DNA of 50,938 bases from UBA11475 sp045655805 (GCA_045655805.1 JAZOPZ010000017.1:1-50938), one strand, 5' to 3'. Shown: positions 16,060 to 24,429, counted from the stretch's first letter. The notes: generated by a model not told the origin, from the sequence alone. Made by a program: numbers and translations.

Positions 16060-17160
16060 TTATATATTTTGAACCACGGCGTTCATTTGGTCTAACACCT
16101 TTTCCATATCAGAAACGAGTTTAAATTGCGTTCTGCAACGGTCAAGGTTGTGATTTTCACGATGAATTTTAAAGTAAGTATCACCCGACAAGTAGTCCGT
16201 TAAAAAGCGCATACCACATTCGTAAGTCATTAAAATTGAACCAAAAGCAAGGTTTTGTTTTTCAATTTCAGTTATACCGTCGCCAATTGCCGTTACGTAT
16301 CCTTTCGCGTACGCCTTGAACATTTCCATATCAAAGTTTACTTTGGTTAAATCAGGTTCATCTTCAGCACCGGTATTGCAACCAAATCTAATTGAATCAC
16401 CAAAATCGTAACATAAACTACCCGGCATAATGGTATCAAGGTCGATAACGGAAACTGCTTTTTTAGTTTTTGCATCAAACAATACGTTGTTTAACTTGGT
16501 ATCGTTATGAGTAACTTTAATAGGCATTTTGCCACTTTTTAAGAGTGAAGTTATTCTATCACAGTAAGACTTTCTATCTAAAACGAAATTGATTTCCTCT
16601 TGAACGGAACTTGCCCTACCACAAATATCGGCTTCAAGGGCTTTTTCAAAATTTTCAAAGCGAATAGCAGTATCGTGGAAATTAGGTAAAATTTCGTAAA
16701 GTTTTTCGGCAGGATATTCAGCAAGTAAATTTGCAAACTTGCCGAACGCTTCTGCACTACTTGCGAAAACTTCAGGACTTTCAGGCTTTTGGAAAGCAAT
16801 AGTATCGCCTATAAAAATGAAAAGTCTATAGTAACCTTCACCGTCAAAATAATACGGTTTACCATCTGTGCAATAAATCACAGTAAGACTTTCCCTATCA
16901 GGGTTTCCCCCGTTTTTAACTATACTTTGACGAGCAAATTCAGTAACGCCCGTAATGTTAGACATAAGATTGTCAACATTGGTAAATAAGTTGTGATTGA
17001 TTTTTTGAAGTATGTACGCTTTTTGTACGCCATTATCGTTTAATACGACTTTGTACGTTTCGTTAATATGACCTTCACCGTGACGAGCGCAAGAAACAAA
17101 TTCGCCTGCCACCTTAAAGTTTTGCATTATGCTTTTTGCATTGCTTACTGTATCTTTCAT
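16060..17160 (-). CDS. Phosphotransferase family sugar kinase (NahK-like)
   Basis: Aminoglycoside phosphotransferase-fold (APH) kinase of 366 residues. The catalytic loop is THNDTKLNN (His218, Asp220, Asn225) and the metal motif is VIDLDT (Asp240, Asp242). The N-terminal HGEGHINETYKV nucleotide-binding stretch and C-terminal YLSGDTYFKIHRENHNLDRCRTQ match N-acetylhexosamine 1-kinase of the bifidobacterial lacto-N-biose pathway and its gut Firmicutes homologues. Such a kinase would phosphorylate GlcNAc or GalNAc at C1. No lacto-N-biose phosphorylase, epimerase or transporter is adjacent, so substrate is inferred from sequence only. It has its own promoter and terminator, so it is a monocistronic insert in the yajC-secDF region. 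Confidence 0.82.
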   Translation of the reverse strand: MKDTVSNAKSIMQNFKVAGEFVSCARHGEGHINETYKVVLNDNGVQKAYILQKINHNLFTNVDNLMSNITGVTEFARQSIVKNGGNPDRESLTVIYCTDGKPYYFDGEGYYRLFIFIGDTIAFQKPESPEVFASSAEAFGKFANLLAEYPAEKLYEILPNFHDTAIRFENFEKALEADICGRASSVQEEINFVLDRKSYCDRITSLLKSGKMPIKVTHNDTKLNNVLFDAKTKKAVSVIDLDTIMPGSLCYDFGDSIRFGCNTGAEDEPDLTKVNFDMEMFKAYAKGYVTAIGDGITEIEKQNLAFGSILMTYECGMRFLTDYLSGDTYFKIHRENHNLDRCRTQFKLVSDMEKVLDQMNAVVQNI

Positions 17161-17184
17161 TTCGTTTCCTCCATCTTCCGTTAT

Positions 17185-17213
17185 ATTGTACCACCGTATC
17201 TACCGTTTGTAAA
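17185..17213 (-). promoter_or_regulatory. Sigma-A promoter of the sugar kinase gene
   Basis: TTTACA (17208-17213), 17-nt spacer, TACAAT (17185-17190) on the minus strand, followed by GGAGG before the ATG at 17160. Confidence 0.75.
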
Positions 17214-17263
17214 TAATTAAAATAAACTAAAACTGTGTTTTTTTAGCCTATTTTCCTTTGGCA

Positions 17264-17292
17264 AAGAAAAAAATCCACCGAAGTGGATTTTA
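17264..17292 (-). terminator. Terminator of yajC
   Basis: AATCCAC / GTGGATT stem with a short CGA/TTC loop, followed on the minus strand by TTTTTTCTTT. It lies 13 bp beyond the yajC stop. Confidence 0.85.
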
Positions 17293-17304
17293 ATTTCTCT
17301 CAAA

Positions 17305-17757
17305 TTATTTTTGTTCAGAAGTTTCAACAGGTTCAACTGATTCGATAGTCGCTTCAACAGGTTGAATATCTTCAACAGCGGTTTCAACTTCTTCAGGTTC
17401 TTCACCATAATAATCTTCGTCAACGGTTTTAGTTGCTTGCTTTTTGCCTTCCGTTACTTGGTAGATTGCTTGTCTATCAAATTTGATTAAGCATTTTTGC
17501 TTGTTGCTACCGGTTTCTAAAATAAAAGTACCGTCATTATCGTTGATTGCTACAACTTTACCAATAATCCCACCGATAGTTTTAACGTGGCAACCTTTAC
17601 GGAATTTAGACATCATTTCAGCAGCCTCTGCTTTCTTTTTCTTGTTAGAACGACCGCTCATAACCATAAAGAGTACGATTACTGCTAAAAGAATAATCAT
17701 CGGAATAAAACTACCGAAACTTGCACCTTCACCTTCAAGTAAATTTAATAAAAACAT
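17305..17757 (-). CDS. yajC: Preprotein translocase subunit YajC
   Basis: Single-pass membrane accessory protein of the SecDF complex, 150 residues. One membrane segment (about 17-36), then a basic stretch (RSNKKKKAEAAEM) and the YajC domain motif GCHVKTIGGIIGKVVAIND, the family hallmark. The C-terminal 45 residues are a Glu/Val-rich repetitive tail (PVEATIESVEPVET) not needed for the family call and longer than in the roughly 110-residue E. coli protein. GGAG lies just upstream of the ATG. Its own promoter and terminator flank it, unlike the co-transcribed yajC-secDF of many bacteria. Confidence 0.92.
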   Translation of the reverse strand: MFLLNLLEGEGASFGSFIPMIILLAVIVLFMVMSGRSNKKKKAEAAEMMSKFRKGCHVKTIGGIIGKVVAINDNDGTFILETGSNKQKCLIKFDRQAIYQVTEGKKQATKTVDEDYYGEEPEEVETAVEDIQPVEATIESVEPVETSEQK

Positions 17758-17790
17758 TTCATTTCTCCTTATTCAATCAAAATTTATATC

Positions 17791-17819
17791 AGTATACACC
17801 AAATTGATTTTTTTTGCAA
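17791..17819 (-). promoter_or_regulatory. Sigma-A promoter of yajC
   Basis: TTGCAA (17814-17819), 17-nt spacer, TATACT (17791-17796) on the minus strand, 33 bp before the yajC ATG. Confidence 0.75.
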
Positions 17820-17868
17820 GCAATGACGGTTAAAAAATTTTTCCGTTTATAACTTGCGTCAAAAAAAG

Positions 17869-19008
17869 TTAAAATTTGCCGTACTTTGCGTAAAATTCTT
17901 CGGTAAATTCCGTTAGGCTGTCCGTCAAAATGGCGTTACGCATATTGCGCATAAGTTTAAGTAAGAAAGTGGTATTATGTAACGATAAAAGCATTGCTCC
18001 CATCATTTCACCAACGTTGAACATATGTCTTAAGTATGCCTTGCTGTAATTACGGCAACAGTAACAGTCACACTCTGGGTCAAGTGGCGAGAAATCGTCT
18101 TTATACTTACCGTTACGAACCACTATTTTACCTTGTGAAGTCATCGCCGTACCGTTACGGGCAATTCTAGTTGCTAAAACACAGTCGAACATATCAATGC
18201 CACGCTTAACGCCCTCGATTAAACAATCCGGACTACCCACACCCATTAAATACCTAGGAACGTTCGTTGGGTATTTATCGTACATAAAATCTAAAATATC
18301 GTACATAACGGACTTTGGTTCACCAACTGAAAGCCCACCTATCGCTATACCGTATTTTGCGTAAGGAATAGTTTCTTTAAGGCTGGTTTCACGCAAGTCT
18401 TTGTACATATTACCTTGAACGATTGGAAAAAGCGCTTGGTTTTCTACGTTATGAACGTTATAACACCTATCGAGCCACTTTAAAGTACGCTCCATAGCAA
18501 TTTTAGAGTTTTTATGGTCGGTACCATAAGAAGTACATTGGTCGAAAGCCATCATAATATCTGCACCGAGATTATGTTCGATATCCATAGCCTTTTCAGG
18601 CGAGATAAAGTGCTTACTACCATCAATATGAGAGTTAAAGTGAACGCCCTCGTCCTTAATTTTGTTAAGCCCTGCAAGTGAAAAAACTTGAAATCCACCA
18701 CTATCTGTTAGAATAGGCTTGTCCCAATTCATAAATTTATGAAGACCACCTGCTTTGGCAACTAAATCGTCACCCGGTCGCATATAAAGGTGGTAAGTGT
18801 TTGACAAGATTATTTGTGCGCCTGCCTCTTTTAAATCACGCGGAAAAACCCCTTTTACCGTTGCTTGTGTGCCAACGGGCATATAAATGGGAGTTTCAAT
18901 ATCGCCGTGTGGCGTGTGCAAAATACCTGCCCTTGCGCCCGTACGACTATCTTGTTTAATTGTTTCAAACCAAAATGGTTTTTCTAGTTTAGAGTTAGTT
19001 TCAATCAT
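17869..19008 (-). CDS. tgt: tRNA-guanine transglycosylase (bacterial TGT)
   Basis: Exchanges guanine for preQ1 at the wobble position of GUN-anticodon tRNAs, the committed step of queuosine synthesis. 379 residues, normal length. Catalytic residues are present: Asp102 in LTDSGGFQVFSL and Asp275 in DMFDCVLATR. The zinc site is Cys313, Cys315, Cys318 (ECDCYCC) and His344 (SLHNTTF). The next enzyme of the pathway, QueA, is encoded just upstream in the same orientation but a 270-bp repeat-containing spacer separates them, unusual for this normally tight queA-tgt pair. No strong ribosome-binding site is seen directly before the ATG. PreQ1 synthesis genes are not in the window. Confidence 0.97.
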   Translation of the reverse strand: MIETNSKLEKPFWFETIKQDSRTGARAGILHTPHGDIETPIYMPVGTQATVKGVFPRDLKEAGAQIILSNTYHLYMRPGDDLVAKAGGLHKFMNWDKPILTDSGGFQVFSLAGLNKIKDEGVHFNSHIDGSKHFISPEKAMDIEHNLGADIMMAFDQCTSYGTDHKNSKIAMERTLKWLDRCYNVHNVENQALFPIVQGNMYKDLRETSLKETIPYAKYGIAIGGLSVGEPKSVMYDILDFMYDKYPTNVPRYLMGVGSPDCLIEGVKRGIDMFDCVLATRIARNGTAMTSQGKIVVRNGKYKDDFSPLDPECDCYCCRNYSKAYLRHMFNVGEMMGAMLLSLHNTTFLLKLMRNMRNAILTDSLTEFTEEFYAKYGKF

Positions 19009-19109
19009 AATAAAAAGTTGACATACACCCCTTTACTTTGTAAAAAACGGGAGTATAATATTTGCAAATAAAATTTTGTTTTTAGAAACGAATAGTAATT
19101 TACTCTTGA

Positions 19110-19171
19110 CAACTCATCCACCGCAAGCGGTCCCCCTTCTCTCGCTAGAGAAGGTTAATTAGATGTGGTTG
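19110..19171. repeat. Palindromic MITE-like element between queA and tgt
   Basis: A 62-bp imperfect palindrome. Outer arms CAACTCATC / GATGTGGTTG enclose two internal hairpins, ACCGC/GCGGT (19120-19131) and CCTTCTCT/AGAGAAGG (19135-19154). I recall very similar short elements scattered in gut Clostridia genomes, but cannot verify that here. Confidence 0.6.
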
Positions 19172-19296
19172 TTTGATTTTAGAAACGAGCAGAACGAGGC
19201 TCGTGAAGACTTACGGAAGAGGCTAACCTTGTTGGTTGCCGAAATCGTAAGGCGAAACAGCAAACGAAGTTATGCGAAGTTTATAAAATCAAACAA
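19169..19296. repeat. 13-bp inverted repeat spanning queA end and the spacer
   Basis: TTGTTTGATTTTA at 19169-19181 and its exact reverse complement at 19284-19296 lie 102 bp apart. The second arm is the last coding bases of queA (Cys-Leu-Ile-Leu-stop). The enclosed sequence contains the GAAACGAGC...GAGGCTCG dispersed repeat at 19178-19209. The shared first bases with the palindromic element at 19110-19171 suggest a composite insertion. Confidence 0.55.
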
Positions 19297-20306
19297 GCGT
19301 CGCCAAACGAAAAGAAACGATACTTCTCCTTAACTGCCTCGTTATAAAAAGCAAGAGTTTTTTCACGCGAAGAAAAGCAAGAAATAAGCATTATTAAAGT
19401 TGACATCGGCAAATGAAAATTGGTAATACAACCGTCTACGCACTTGAATTTGTACGGTGGATATAAGAAAATTTCAGTATTGCCTTTAACTGCTTTTACA
19501 AAACCGTTTTCGTCAGCGACGGTTTCAAGCGTGCGAATACTAGTCGTGCCAACGGCGATAACTCTCCTACCCTCACGCTTGGCTTTATTTATGATTTCAG
19601 CAGTTTCAGGCGAGATTTCGTAATACTCGGAGTGCATATGGTGTTCGGTGATATCTTCAGCCTTTACTGGACGGAAAGTGCCCAAACCGACGTGCAACAA
19701 CACGTCTGCGACTATAACGCCCTTTGATTTTAACTTGTCAAAAAGTTCAGGCGTAAAGTGTAGCCCTGCAGTAGGTGCTGCGGCTGACCCGTCCACTTTT
19801 GAATATACCGTTTGATACCTTTCGCCGTCCGCCAACTTTTCTTTAATATACGGTGGGAGTGGCATTTCCCCAACACGAGAAATGATATCTTCAAATACGC
19901 CGACAAAAGAAAAACGAACTAATCTTGAACCAGATTCTATATCGTGATTACCTAAAACGGTTAAAGAAAGTTCTTCGTTAATAGTTAGAACCGCACCCGT
20001 ACGAGCCTTTTTACCCGGTTTTACTAAAACCTCCCAATCGGTGAGATTAAAGCGCTTTAATAAAAGGACTTCTACCCTACCACCGTTTTTGGTGTAGGCG
20101 AACAGCCTTGCAGGTAAAACGCGAGTGTTGTTTCTAATAAGTACGTCGCCTTCACGCAAAATATCTGCAATATCGTAAAAGTGTAAATGATTTATTTTAT
20201 CTTTTAAGCGATTGTAATATAACAGCCTTGAACTGTCCCTTGGATAAACGGGAGTTTGAGCAATTAGTTCTTCAGGAAGGTAGTAGTCGAAATCTTTAGT
20301 CTTCAT
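19281..20306 (-). CDS. queA: S-adenosylmethionine:tRNA ribosyltransferase-isomerase QueA
   Basis: Transfers the ribosyl part of S-adenosylmethionine to preQ1-modified tRNA, giving epoxyqueuosine. 341 residues, typical length. Family segments in order: DFDYYLPEELIAQTP at the N-terminus, RDSSRLL, NNTRVLPARL, GGRVEVLLL, LPPYI, YSKVDGSAAAPTAGLHFT, HVGLGTFRPV, HSEYYEI, GTTSIRTLE and FHLPMSTLIMLISCF. The C-terminus ends in SFGDACLIL, whose codons form one arm of an inverted repeat with the downstream spacer. The start overlaps the ruvB stop by 11 nt, so queA is translationally coupled to ruvCAB. Confidence 0.97.
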   Translation of the reverse strand: MKTKDFDYYLPEELIAQTPVYPRDSSRLLYYNRLKDKINHLHFYDIADILREGDVLIRNNTRVLPARLFAYTKNGGRVEVLLLKRFNLTDWEVLVKPGKKARTGAVLTINEELSLTVLGNHDIESGSRLVRFSFVGVFEDIISRVGEMPLPPYIKEKLADGERYQTVYSKVDGSAAAPTAGLHFTPELFDKLKSKGVIVADVLLHVGLGTFRPVKAEDITEHHMHSEYYEISPETAEIINKAKREGRRVIAVGTTSIRTLETVADENGFVKAVKGNTEIFLYPPYKFKCVDGCITNFHLPMSTLIMLISCFSSREKTLAFYNEAVKEKYRFFSFGDACLIL

Positions 20307-21381
20307 TATCGTTGCCTTCGTAAACGGAAGTTTGTTCGGCTTTTTCTGCCGGCATAACTAAGCCGATATGTTCGTAACCACGGCGAAGTAAAATTCTACC
20401 ACGAGGGGTTCTTGCAATAAAGCCTAGTTGTAACAAGTAAGGTTCGTAAACGTCTTCAATCGTAGAACTGTCTTCACTAATCGTTGCGCCTAAAGTATCT
20501 AGGCCACAAGGGCCACCGTTGAACTTTTTAGCGAGCGAAGTGAGAAGTTTTTTGTCGGTAAAATCAAGCCCTAACTCGTCAATTTCAAGCATAGACAAAC
20601 ACTTTTTAGCGTCTGAAAGCATAATTTCTTCGTGACGCATAACGAGCGCATAGTCCCTAACTCTTTTTAATAATCTATTGGCAATTCTAGGTGTCCCACG
20701 ACTGCGTTTTGCAATTTCAACAGCACCGTCGTAACATATTGACACACCCAACTTGTCGGCTGAACGCATAACGATTTCTGTGAGTTCTTCAGTAGAATAA
20801 TGCTCTAAACGACAAACGACGCCAAACCTATCGCGAAGTGGTGATGCTAACATACCTATTTTTGTCGTTGCACCAATAAGCGTGAACTTTGGTAAACGAA
20901 TTTGCATATTGCGAGCAGACGGACCTTTACCTACGATTATATCGAGTATATAATCTTCCATAGCAGGATATAAAATTTCTTCAACGTTATGGTTGAGTCG
21001 GTGAATTTCGTCAATAAAGAGAACGTCGTTTTCGTTAAGATTTGTTAATATGGCGGCTAAATCACCTGCCCTTTCAATAGCCGGACCACTAGTGATTTTA
21101 ATTTGAGAGTTCATTTCATTAGCGATAATATGAGCAAGCGTAGTTTTACCTAACCCCGGTGGTCCGTATAAAAGCACGTGGTCAAGCGCCTCCGAACGCA
21201 TTTTTGCCGCAGCAATAAAGACGGCAAGGTTGTCCTTTACCTTATCTTGACCGATATAGCCTTCCATACTCTTTGGTCTTAATACGTTTTCAATTTCGAA
21301 ATCCCTTTCTTGCTCGTCTGCCCCGACTACCCTTTCTTCATCGTCGGCGTTAGACGTAACTAAAACGTCAAAATCGTCCAT
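20296..21381 (-). CDS. ruvB: Holliday junction branch migration ATPase RuvB
   Basis: Hexameric AAA+ motor that drives branch migration with RuvA. 361 residues. Walker A GPPGLGKT at 73-80, Walker B IDEIHRL (Asp124, Glu125), sensor 1 GATT, arginine-finger region LRDRFG, and the C-terminal winged-helix domain containing RTPRGR. The first 25 residues are an acidic extension (DDFDVLVTSNADDEERVVG) beyond the usual start near the ENVLRPK segment. The ATG has GGGAG upstream and lies 9 bp after ruvA. Confidence 0.97.
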   Translation of the reverse strand: MDDFDVLVTSNADDEERVVGADEQERDFEIENVLRPKSMEGYIGQDKVKDNLAVFIAAAKMRSEALDHVLLYGPPGLGKTTLAHIIANEMNSQIKITSGPAIERAGDLAAILTNLNENDVLFIDEIHRLNHNVEEILYPAMEDYILDIIVGKGPSARNMQIRLPKFTLIGATTKIGMLASPLRDRFGVVCRLEHYSTEELTEIVMRSADKLGVSICYDGAVEIAKRSRGTPRIANRLLKRVRDYALVMRHEEIMLSDAKKCLSMLEIDELGLDFTDKKLLTSLAKKFNGGPCGLDTLGATISEDSSTIEDVYEPYLLQLGFIARTPRGRILLRRGYEHIGLVMPAEKAEQTSVYEGNDNED

Positions 21382-21390
21382 AATGCTCCC

Positions 21391-21987
21391 TTAAATGTTT
21401 TTGATTGCAAATGCTATTTGTTCTTCAATAGTGGTTAAACCGTTTTCGGTTGCCTTGGTTAAAAGGCGAATACACTCTTGTCTACTTAAACCTAAACTCA
21501 TAAGCGCAATAACGGCGTCGTCGTCAACCTTAACTTTGGGTTCTTCAACCTTGACGGTTTTTGAAGTCGTTTTTTCAGGTAAATCTAGGCAAGACACCTT
21601 TTCGCGCAATTCTAAAATAATGCGTTCTGCAGTCTTTTTACCTAAACCTTTTACCTTTGACAAGGTTTTTACGTCTGAAGTAGCAATGGCCACGGCTAAA
21701 GAGCCAATGTCCATATTTGACAATACCGTTATACCCATTTTTGGACCTACGCCACTTACGGTAATAAGCTTTAAGAACATATTTTTTTCTTCAATCGAAG
21801 AAAACCCGTAAAGGTACACGCCGTCTTCCCTAACTGCCATATATGTAAAAAGTTCACCCTTACCGTCGTTTACTAATTTTACGTAAGCAGAGTTTGAACA
21901 AGCCACCTCGTAACCTATTCCGTTGTTTTCAATAAGCACCGTACCATCGCTATTATATAGCACGGTTCCTTTTATGTAACCTATCAT
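21391..21987 (-). CDS. ruvA: Holliday junction branch migration protein RuvA
   Basis: Tetrameric DNA-binding subunit that positions RuvB on Holliday junctions. 198 residues. The N-terminal OB-fold starts MIGYIKGTV; tandem helix-hairpin-helix motifs include LITVSGVGPKMG and LSKVKGLGKKTAERIILELREK; the C-terminal three-helix domain (about 150-198, DAVIALMSLGLSRQE) is the RuvB-binding part. It starts 8 bp after the ruvC stop with AGGTG before the ATG. Confidence 0.97.
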   Translation of the reverse strand: MIGYIKGTVLYNSDGTVLIENNGIGYEVACSNSAYVKLVNDGKGELFTYMAVREDGVYLYGFSSIEEKNMFLKLITVSGVGPKMGITVLSNMDIGSLAVAIATSDVKTLSKVKGLGKKTAERIILELREKVSCLDLPEKTTSKTVKVEEPKVKVDDDAVIALMSLGLSRQECIRLLTKATENGLTTIEEQIAFAIKNI

Positions 21988-21995
21988 AATAACAC

Positions 21996-22490
21996 CTATT
22001 TGAGTTTGAAAAATGAGCCAAATTTTCTAGTTTGAAAGTGTGTGAGCGCAACGGCTAACGCGTCGGCGGCGTCGTCTGGACGAGGAATTTTATCTAAATG
22101 CAAGTAACTTTTAACCATTTCTTGTATTTGACGCTTTTCTGCACGACCATACCCTGTAAGCGCTTGTTTGATTTGCAATGGAGTGTATTCAAAAAGTTTT
22201 TCGCAATACTTGGTAGCAGTCAGTAATAGTACACCCCTTGCGTGTGCAACGGCTATGCCGTTAGTTACGTTTTGAACGAAGAATAATTCTTCAACGGCGA
22301 TTTCTTCAGGTTTAAACTTTTCAAGAATATACTTTACGCCTTTTTCGATTTTTTCAAGTCGAAGGGGCAAAGCATCGTCTTTTTGTGTAATTACGGCGCC
22401 GTAGTCAAGCATTTTAACTTTATCGCCTATAACTTCAATTACGCCGTACCCTAGCGTTGCTAACCCTGGGTCAAAACCTACGATAACCAC
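21996..22490 (-). CDS. ruvC: Crossover junction endodeoxyribonuclease RuvC
   Basis: Resolves Holliday junctions by paired nicks. 164 residues, RNase H-like fold. The four catalytic acidic positions are visible: Asp7 (VGFDPG), Glu67/68 (AVEELFF), and Asp139/140 with Asp143 in RPDDAADALAVALTH. Start codon is GTG, eight bases after GGAG. It is the first gene of ruvC-ruvA-ruvB-queA with a good promoter upstream. Confidence 0.97.
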   Translation of the reverse strand: MVIVGFDPGLATLGYGVIEVIGDKVKMLDYGAVITQKDDALPLRLEKIEKGVKYILEKFKPEEIAVEELFFVQNVTNGIAVAHARGVLLLTATKYCEKLFEYTPLQIKQALTGYGRAEKRQIQEMVKSYLHLDKIPRPDDAADALAVALTHFQTRKFGSFFKLK

Positions 22491-22518
22491 CGAAAAATCT
22501 CCTTTTGCATTATCTATT

Positions 22519-22547
22519 ATTTTACTTGTTTTTTAAACAAATGTCAA
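22519..22547 (-). promoter_or_regulatory. Sigma-A promoter of ruvCAB-queA
   Basis: Consensus TTGACA (22542-22547), 17-nt spacer, TAAAAT (22519-22524) on the minus strand, just upstream of the ruvC ribosome-binding site. No LexA-type box was recognised next to it. Confidence 0.82.
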
Positions 22548-22569
22548 TAGTTATTACTTAACGAGCAAA

Positions 22570-22598
22570 ATAAAAAACGGAAGACGGCGTCTTCCGTT
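22570..22598 (-). terminator. Terminator of the HtrA-like gene
   Basis: AACGGAAGAC / GTCTTCCGTT, a perfect 10-bp stem with a 3-base loop, followed by TTTTTATTTT on the minus strand, 18 bp after the stop. Confidence 0.92.
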
Positions 22599-22615
22599 CA
22601 TATTTGTATCTAATT

Positions 22616-23971
22616 TTAAGCACCCAAGCCAAGCCCTGTATCACGATAAACGTATTGCCTTAAGGTTGCGGTTTGCGTAATTGCGACATTATCGCGCAAA
22701 ACGGTTATTGTTACGGTATTACCGATTGCTACGTAAGACTTCATCTCGTCGTACGCTAAAGAAAAATCTTCGTAAGGGGTTTGAGACGTTCTAAAATTCA
22801 AAGAATAATCAGAACCGTTTCTTAAATACTGTAAGCCAACGATAATATCGTTAGGTAATAGTTTATCTTTGAAAATACTTTGTGGTTCAAGCGAAGAGAT
22901 TACGGCGTAACCGTTTTGCAAATTCTTGCCAACGTTAATACCCAACTTCCACTTGCCCGGAACGTAGCCGTAGTTAAAGTTGCCGTTAGCATCAGTCCAA
23001 GCCGTAGTAATTAAGTCTTTTGTGATTTTTACAAAACCCGTATCTTGACTTTCCGACAATCCATTAGTTGCGCTGATATTAGTTACTGGAATTGCAAAGC
23101 CGACGTTTTCGTAATTATCGTTGCCAGCGTTAACTAAACCGACGAGTTCACCGTAAAGATTGAAAAGTCCACCACCAGAATTGCCGTGGTTTACTGCCGT
23201 GTCGATTTGGAGCAAAGACATTGTTCCAACACCAGAAACTTCCACACTGCGATTAATTGCACTTATGCCACCAGTGGTGGTAGTACCTTGCAAGTAGCCC
23301 GTAGGATTGCCGATTGCAAAAACCGTTTGACCTAACGAGTACGGATGCGCTGAAATATTTGAAATCGACGCTTTGTTTACAATTAAATCAGGATAAGCGG
23401 AAAGATTTAATTTTAATACGGCTACATCAGTTTCTTTATCACCACCAACGAAAGCAACCGTTGGTGTTTGGCCGTCGGTAGTGAACGTATAAGCGTTATA
23501 GTTTACGTTTGCGTAGTCGTAATAAGTTGAACCGTTAAGTTCTGCCGTAGGCACGCTTGGGATAGAAACTTCTAGTTTGTTAAAGTTTTCAATAACGTGA
23601 TAGCAAGTGAAAACATAGCAACTGTTAGCACTTTCCCCACTAGCGCTTATATCGACTATTACACCACTACCAACGCCTACTTGCGTACCACTTTGGGTGG
23701 TAACGGTATTACTAATGTATACCACAGACGTAAAAACGCTGTCAATTGCCGACATAAGTTCGGCTTCTTCTTGATTAGGAGATTGCGTCCTTTCAGCATA
23801 GTTCACGGTGACGGAAGTTACGTTGTCGGGCTTAATTACCGACGAACTGCCTGCGTCACTTGGTGGTGGCAAAGACGGCTCCTTATTCTTAAGCGGATTG
23901 CAAGCCATACTAAATAACGCCAAAGTAAGCGCTAATATTATCGCCAATATTTTTAAATGAAAATTTTTCAT
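22616..23971 (-). CDS. HtrA/DegP-like trypsin-family serine protease, lipoprotein
   Basis: Extracytoplasmic protein-quality protease. With the ATG at 23971 (GGAG five bases upstream; the GTG two codons earlier overlaps that site) it has 451 residues. A lipoprotein signal peptide ends in FSMAC, with Cys24 the predicted lipidated residue, then a Ser/Pro-rich linker. The protease domain keeps the triad: His in CYHVIEN, Asp in ETDVAVLKL and Ser in HGNSGGGLFN. A PDZ-like domain occupies about 330-430 (GYAVISSLEPQSIFKDKLLPND). Most Firmicutes HtrA proteins are membrane anchored by a helix; lipid anchoring here is a variation. Own promoter and terminator: single-gene unit. Confidence 0.92.
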   Translation of the reverse strand: MKNFHLKILAIILALTLALFSMACNPLKNKEPSLPPPSDAGSSSVIKPDNVTSVTVNYAERTQSPNQEEAELMSAIDSVFTSVVYISNTVTTQSGTQVGVGSGVIVDISASGESANSCYVFTCYHVIENFNKLEVSIPSVPTAELNGSTYYDYANVNYNAYTFTTDGQTPTVAFVGGDKETDVAVLKLNLSAYPDLIVNKASISNISAHPYSLGQTVFAIGNPTGYLQGTTTTGGISAINRSVEVSGVGTMSLLQIDTAVNHGNSGGGLFNLYGELVGLVNAGNDNYENVGFAIPVTNISATNGLSESQDTGFVKITKDLITTAWTDANGNFNYGYVPGKWKLGINVGKNLQNGYAVISSLEPQSIFKDKLLPNDIIVGLQYLRNGSDYSLNFRTSQTPYEDFSLAYDEMKSYVAIGNTVTITVLRDNVAITQTATLRQYVYRDTGLGLGA

Positions 23972-23998
23972 AAACACTCCTTATAAGTTTGTTCTATT

Positions 23999-24027
23999 AT
24001 TTTACCACATTAAAACTTAAATTGCAA
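23999..24027 (-). promoter_or_regulatory. Sigma-A promoter of the HtrA-like gene
   Basis: TTGCAA (24022-24027), 17-nt spacer, TAAAAT (23999-24004) on the minus strand, 28 bp before the ATG. No CtsR- or CssR-type operator was recognised. Confidence 0.7.
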
Positions 24028-24077
24028 CACTATTATAATTTTTACATTTAACTGACGCATTTTATACGCAAAAAAAA

Positions 24078-24103
24078 GAAATCCGTTAAAAATAACGGAT
24101 TTC
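24078..24103 (-). terminator. Terminator hairpin in the spacer after the GGGtGRT gene
   Basis: GAAATCCGTTA / TAACGGATTTC, a perfect 11-bp stem with an AAAA loop, followed on the minus strand by TTCTTTTTTTT. It is almost 480 bp past the GGGtGRT stop, at the end of a hairpin-rich spacer, and may terminate a transcript covering that spacer. Confidence 0.85.
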
Positions 24104-24126
24104 TACGCCTTTGATCTAAAATGAAG

Positions 24127-24161
24127 AAAGGCTATATAAACAGCAACGTTTTATAGCCTTT
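24127..24161. other. Hairpin AAAGGCTATA / TATAGCCTTT
   Basis: A perfect 10-bp inverted repeat (24127-24136 and 24152-24161) separated by 15 bases. No clear T-run on either side. Part of the structured spacer 24104-24584, which has no convincing gene. Confidence 0.6.
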
Positions 24162-24283
24162 GTTTGATAATCTTCATTAAAAACAAACGACCTATTGCTG
24201 ACGATAATATTGTAAGCAATAAAAACATTTTTATACAAGGTTTATATAAATACAATTAAAAACTCATACAAAGGTTATAAAAA

Positions 24284-24307
24284 AAGGAAGTGCGAAAACA
24301 CTTCCTT
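24284..24307. terminator. Terminator-like hairpin, copy 1
   Basis: AAGGAAGTG / CACTTCCTT, 9-bp stem, loop CGAAAA. On the minus strand it is followed by several T. A near-identical stem is repeated at 24430-24457. Confidence 0.7.
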
Positions 24308-24332
24308 AATTTTATTAAAGCCAATTGACCTT

Positions 24333-24360
24333 TTATTGCAAGCAAAACAAGGCTCGTGAG
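24333..24360. repeat. Dispersed repeat copy (AAGCAAAACAAGGCTCGTGAG)
   Basis: Matches the 19186-19208 segment in 18 of 23 aligned bases, including an identical AGGCTCGTGA core. One of a small family of related segments at 19.1, 19.2, 24.34 and 24.48 kb. Confidence 0.5.
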
Positions 24361-24429
24361 TTAAAAGGGAGTACGATTATAATCCCCCTATTTTTTATTA
24401 AACTAAAGACTATATCGCTGAGAATTAAA

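Noticed and set aside
22490..22616. SOS (LexA) box before ruvCAB
   Set aside because: No recognisable GAAC-N4-GTTC-type site near the promoter.
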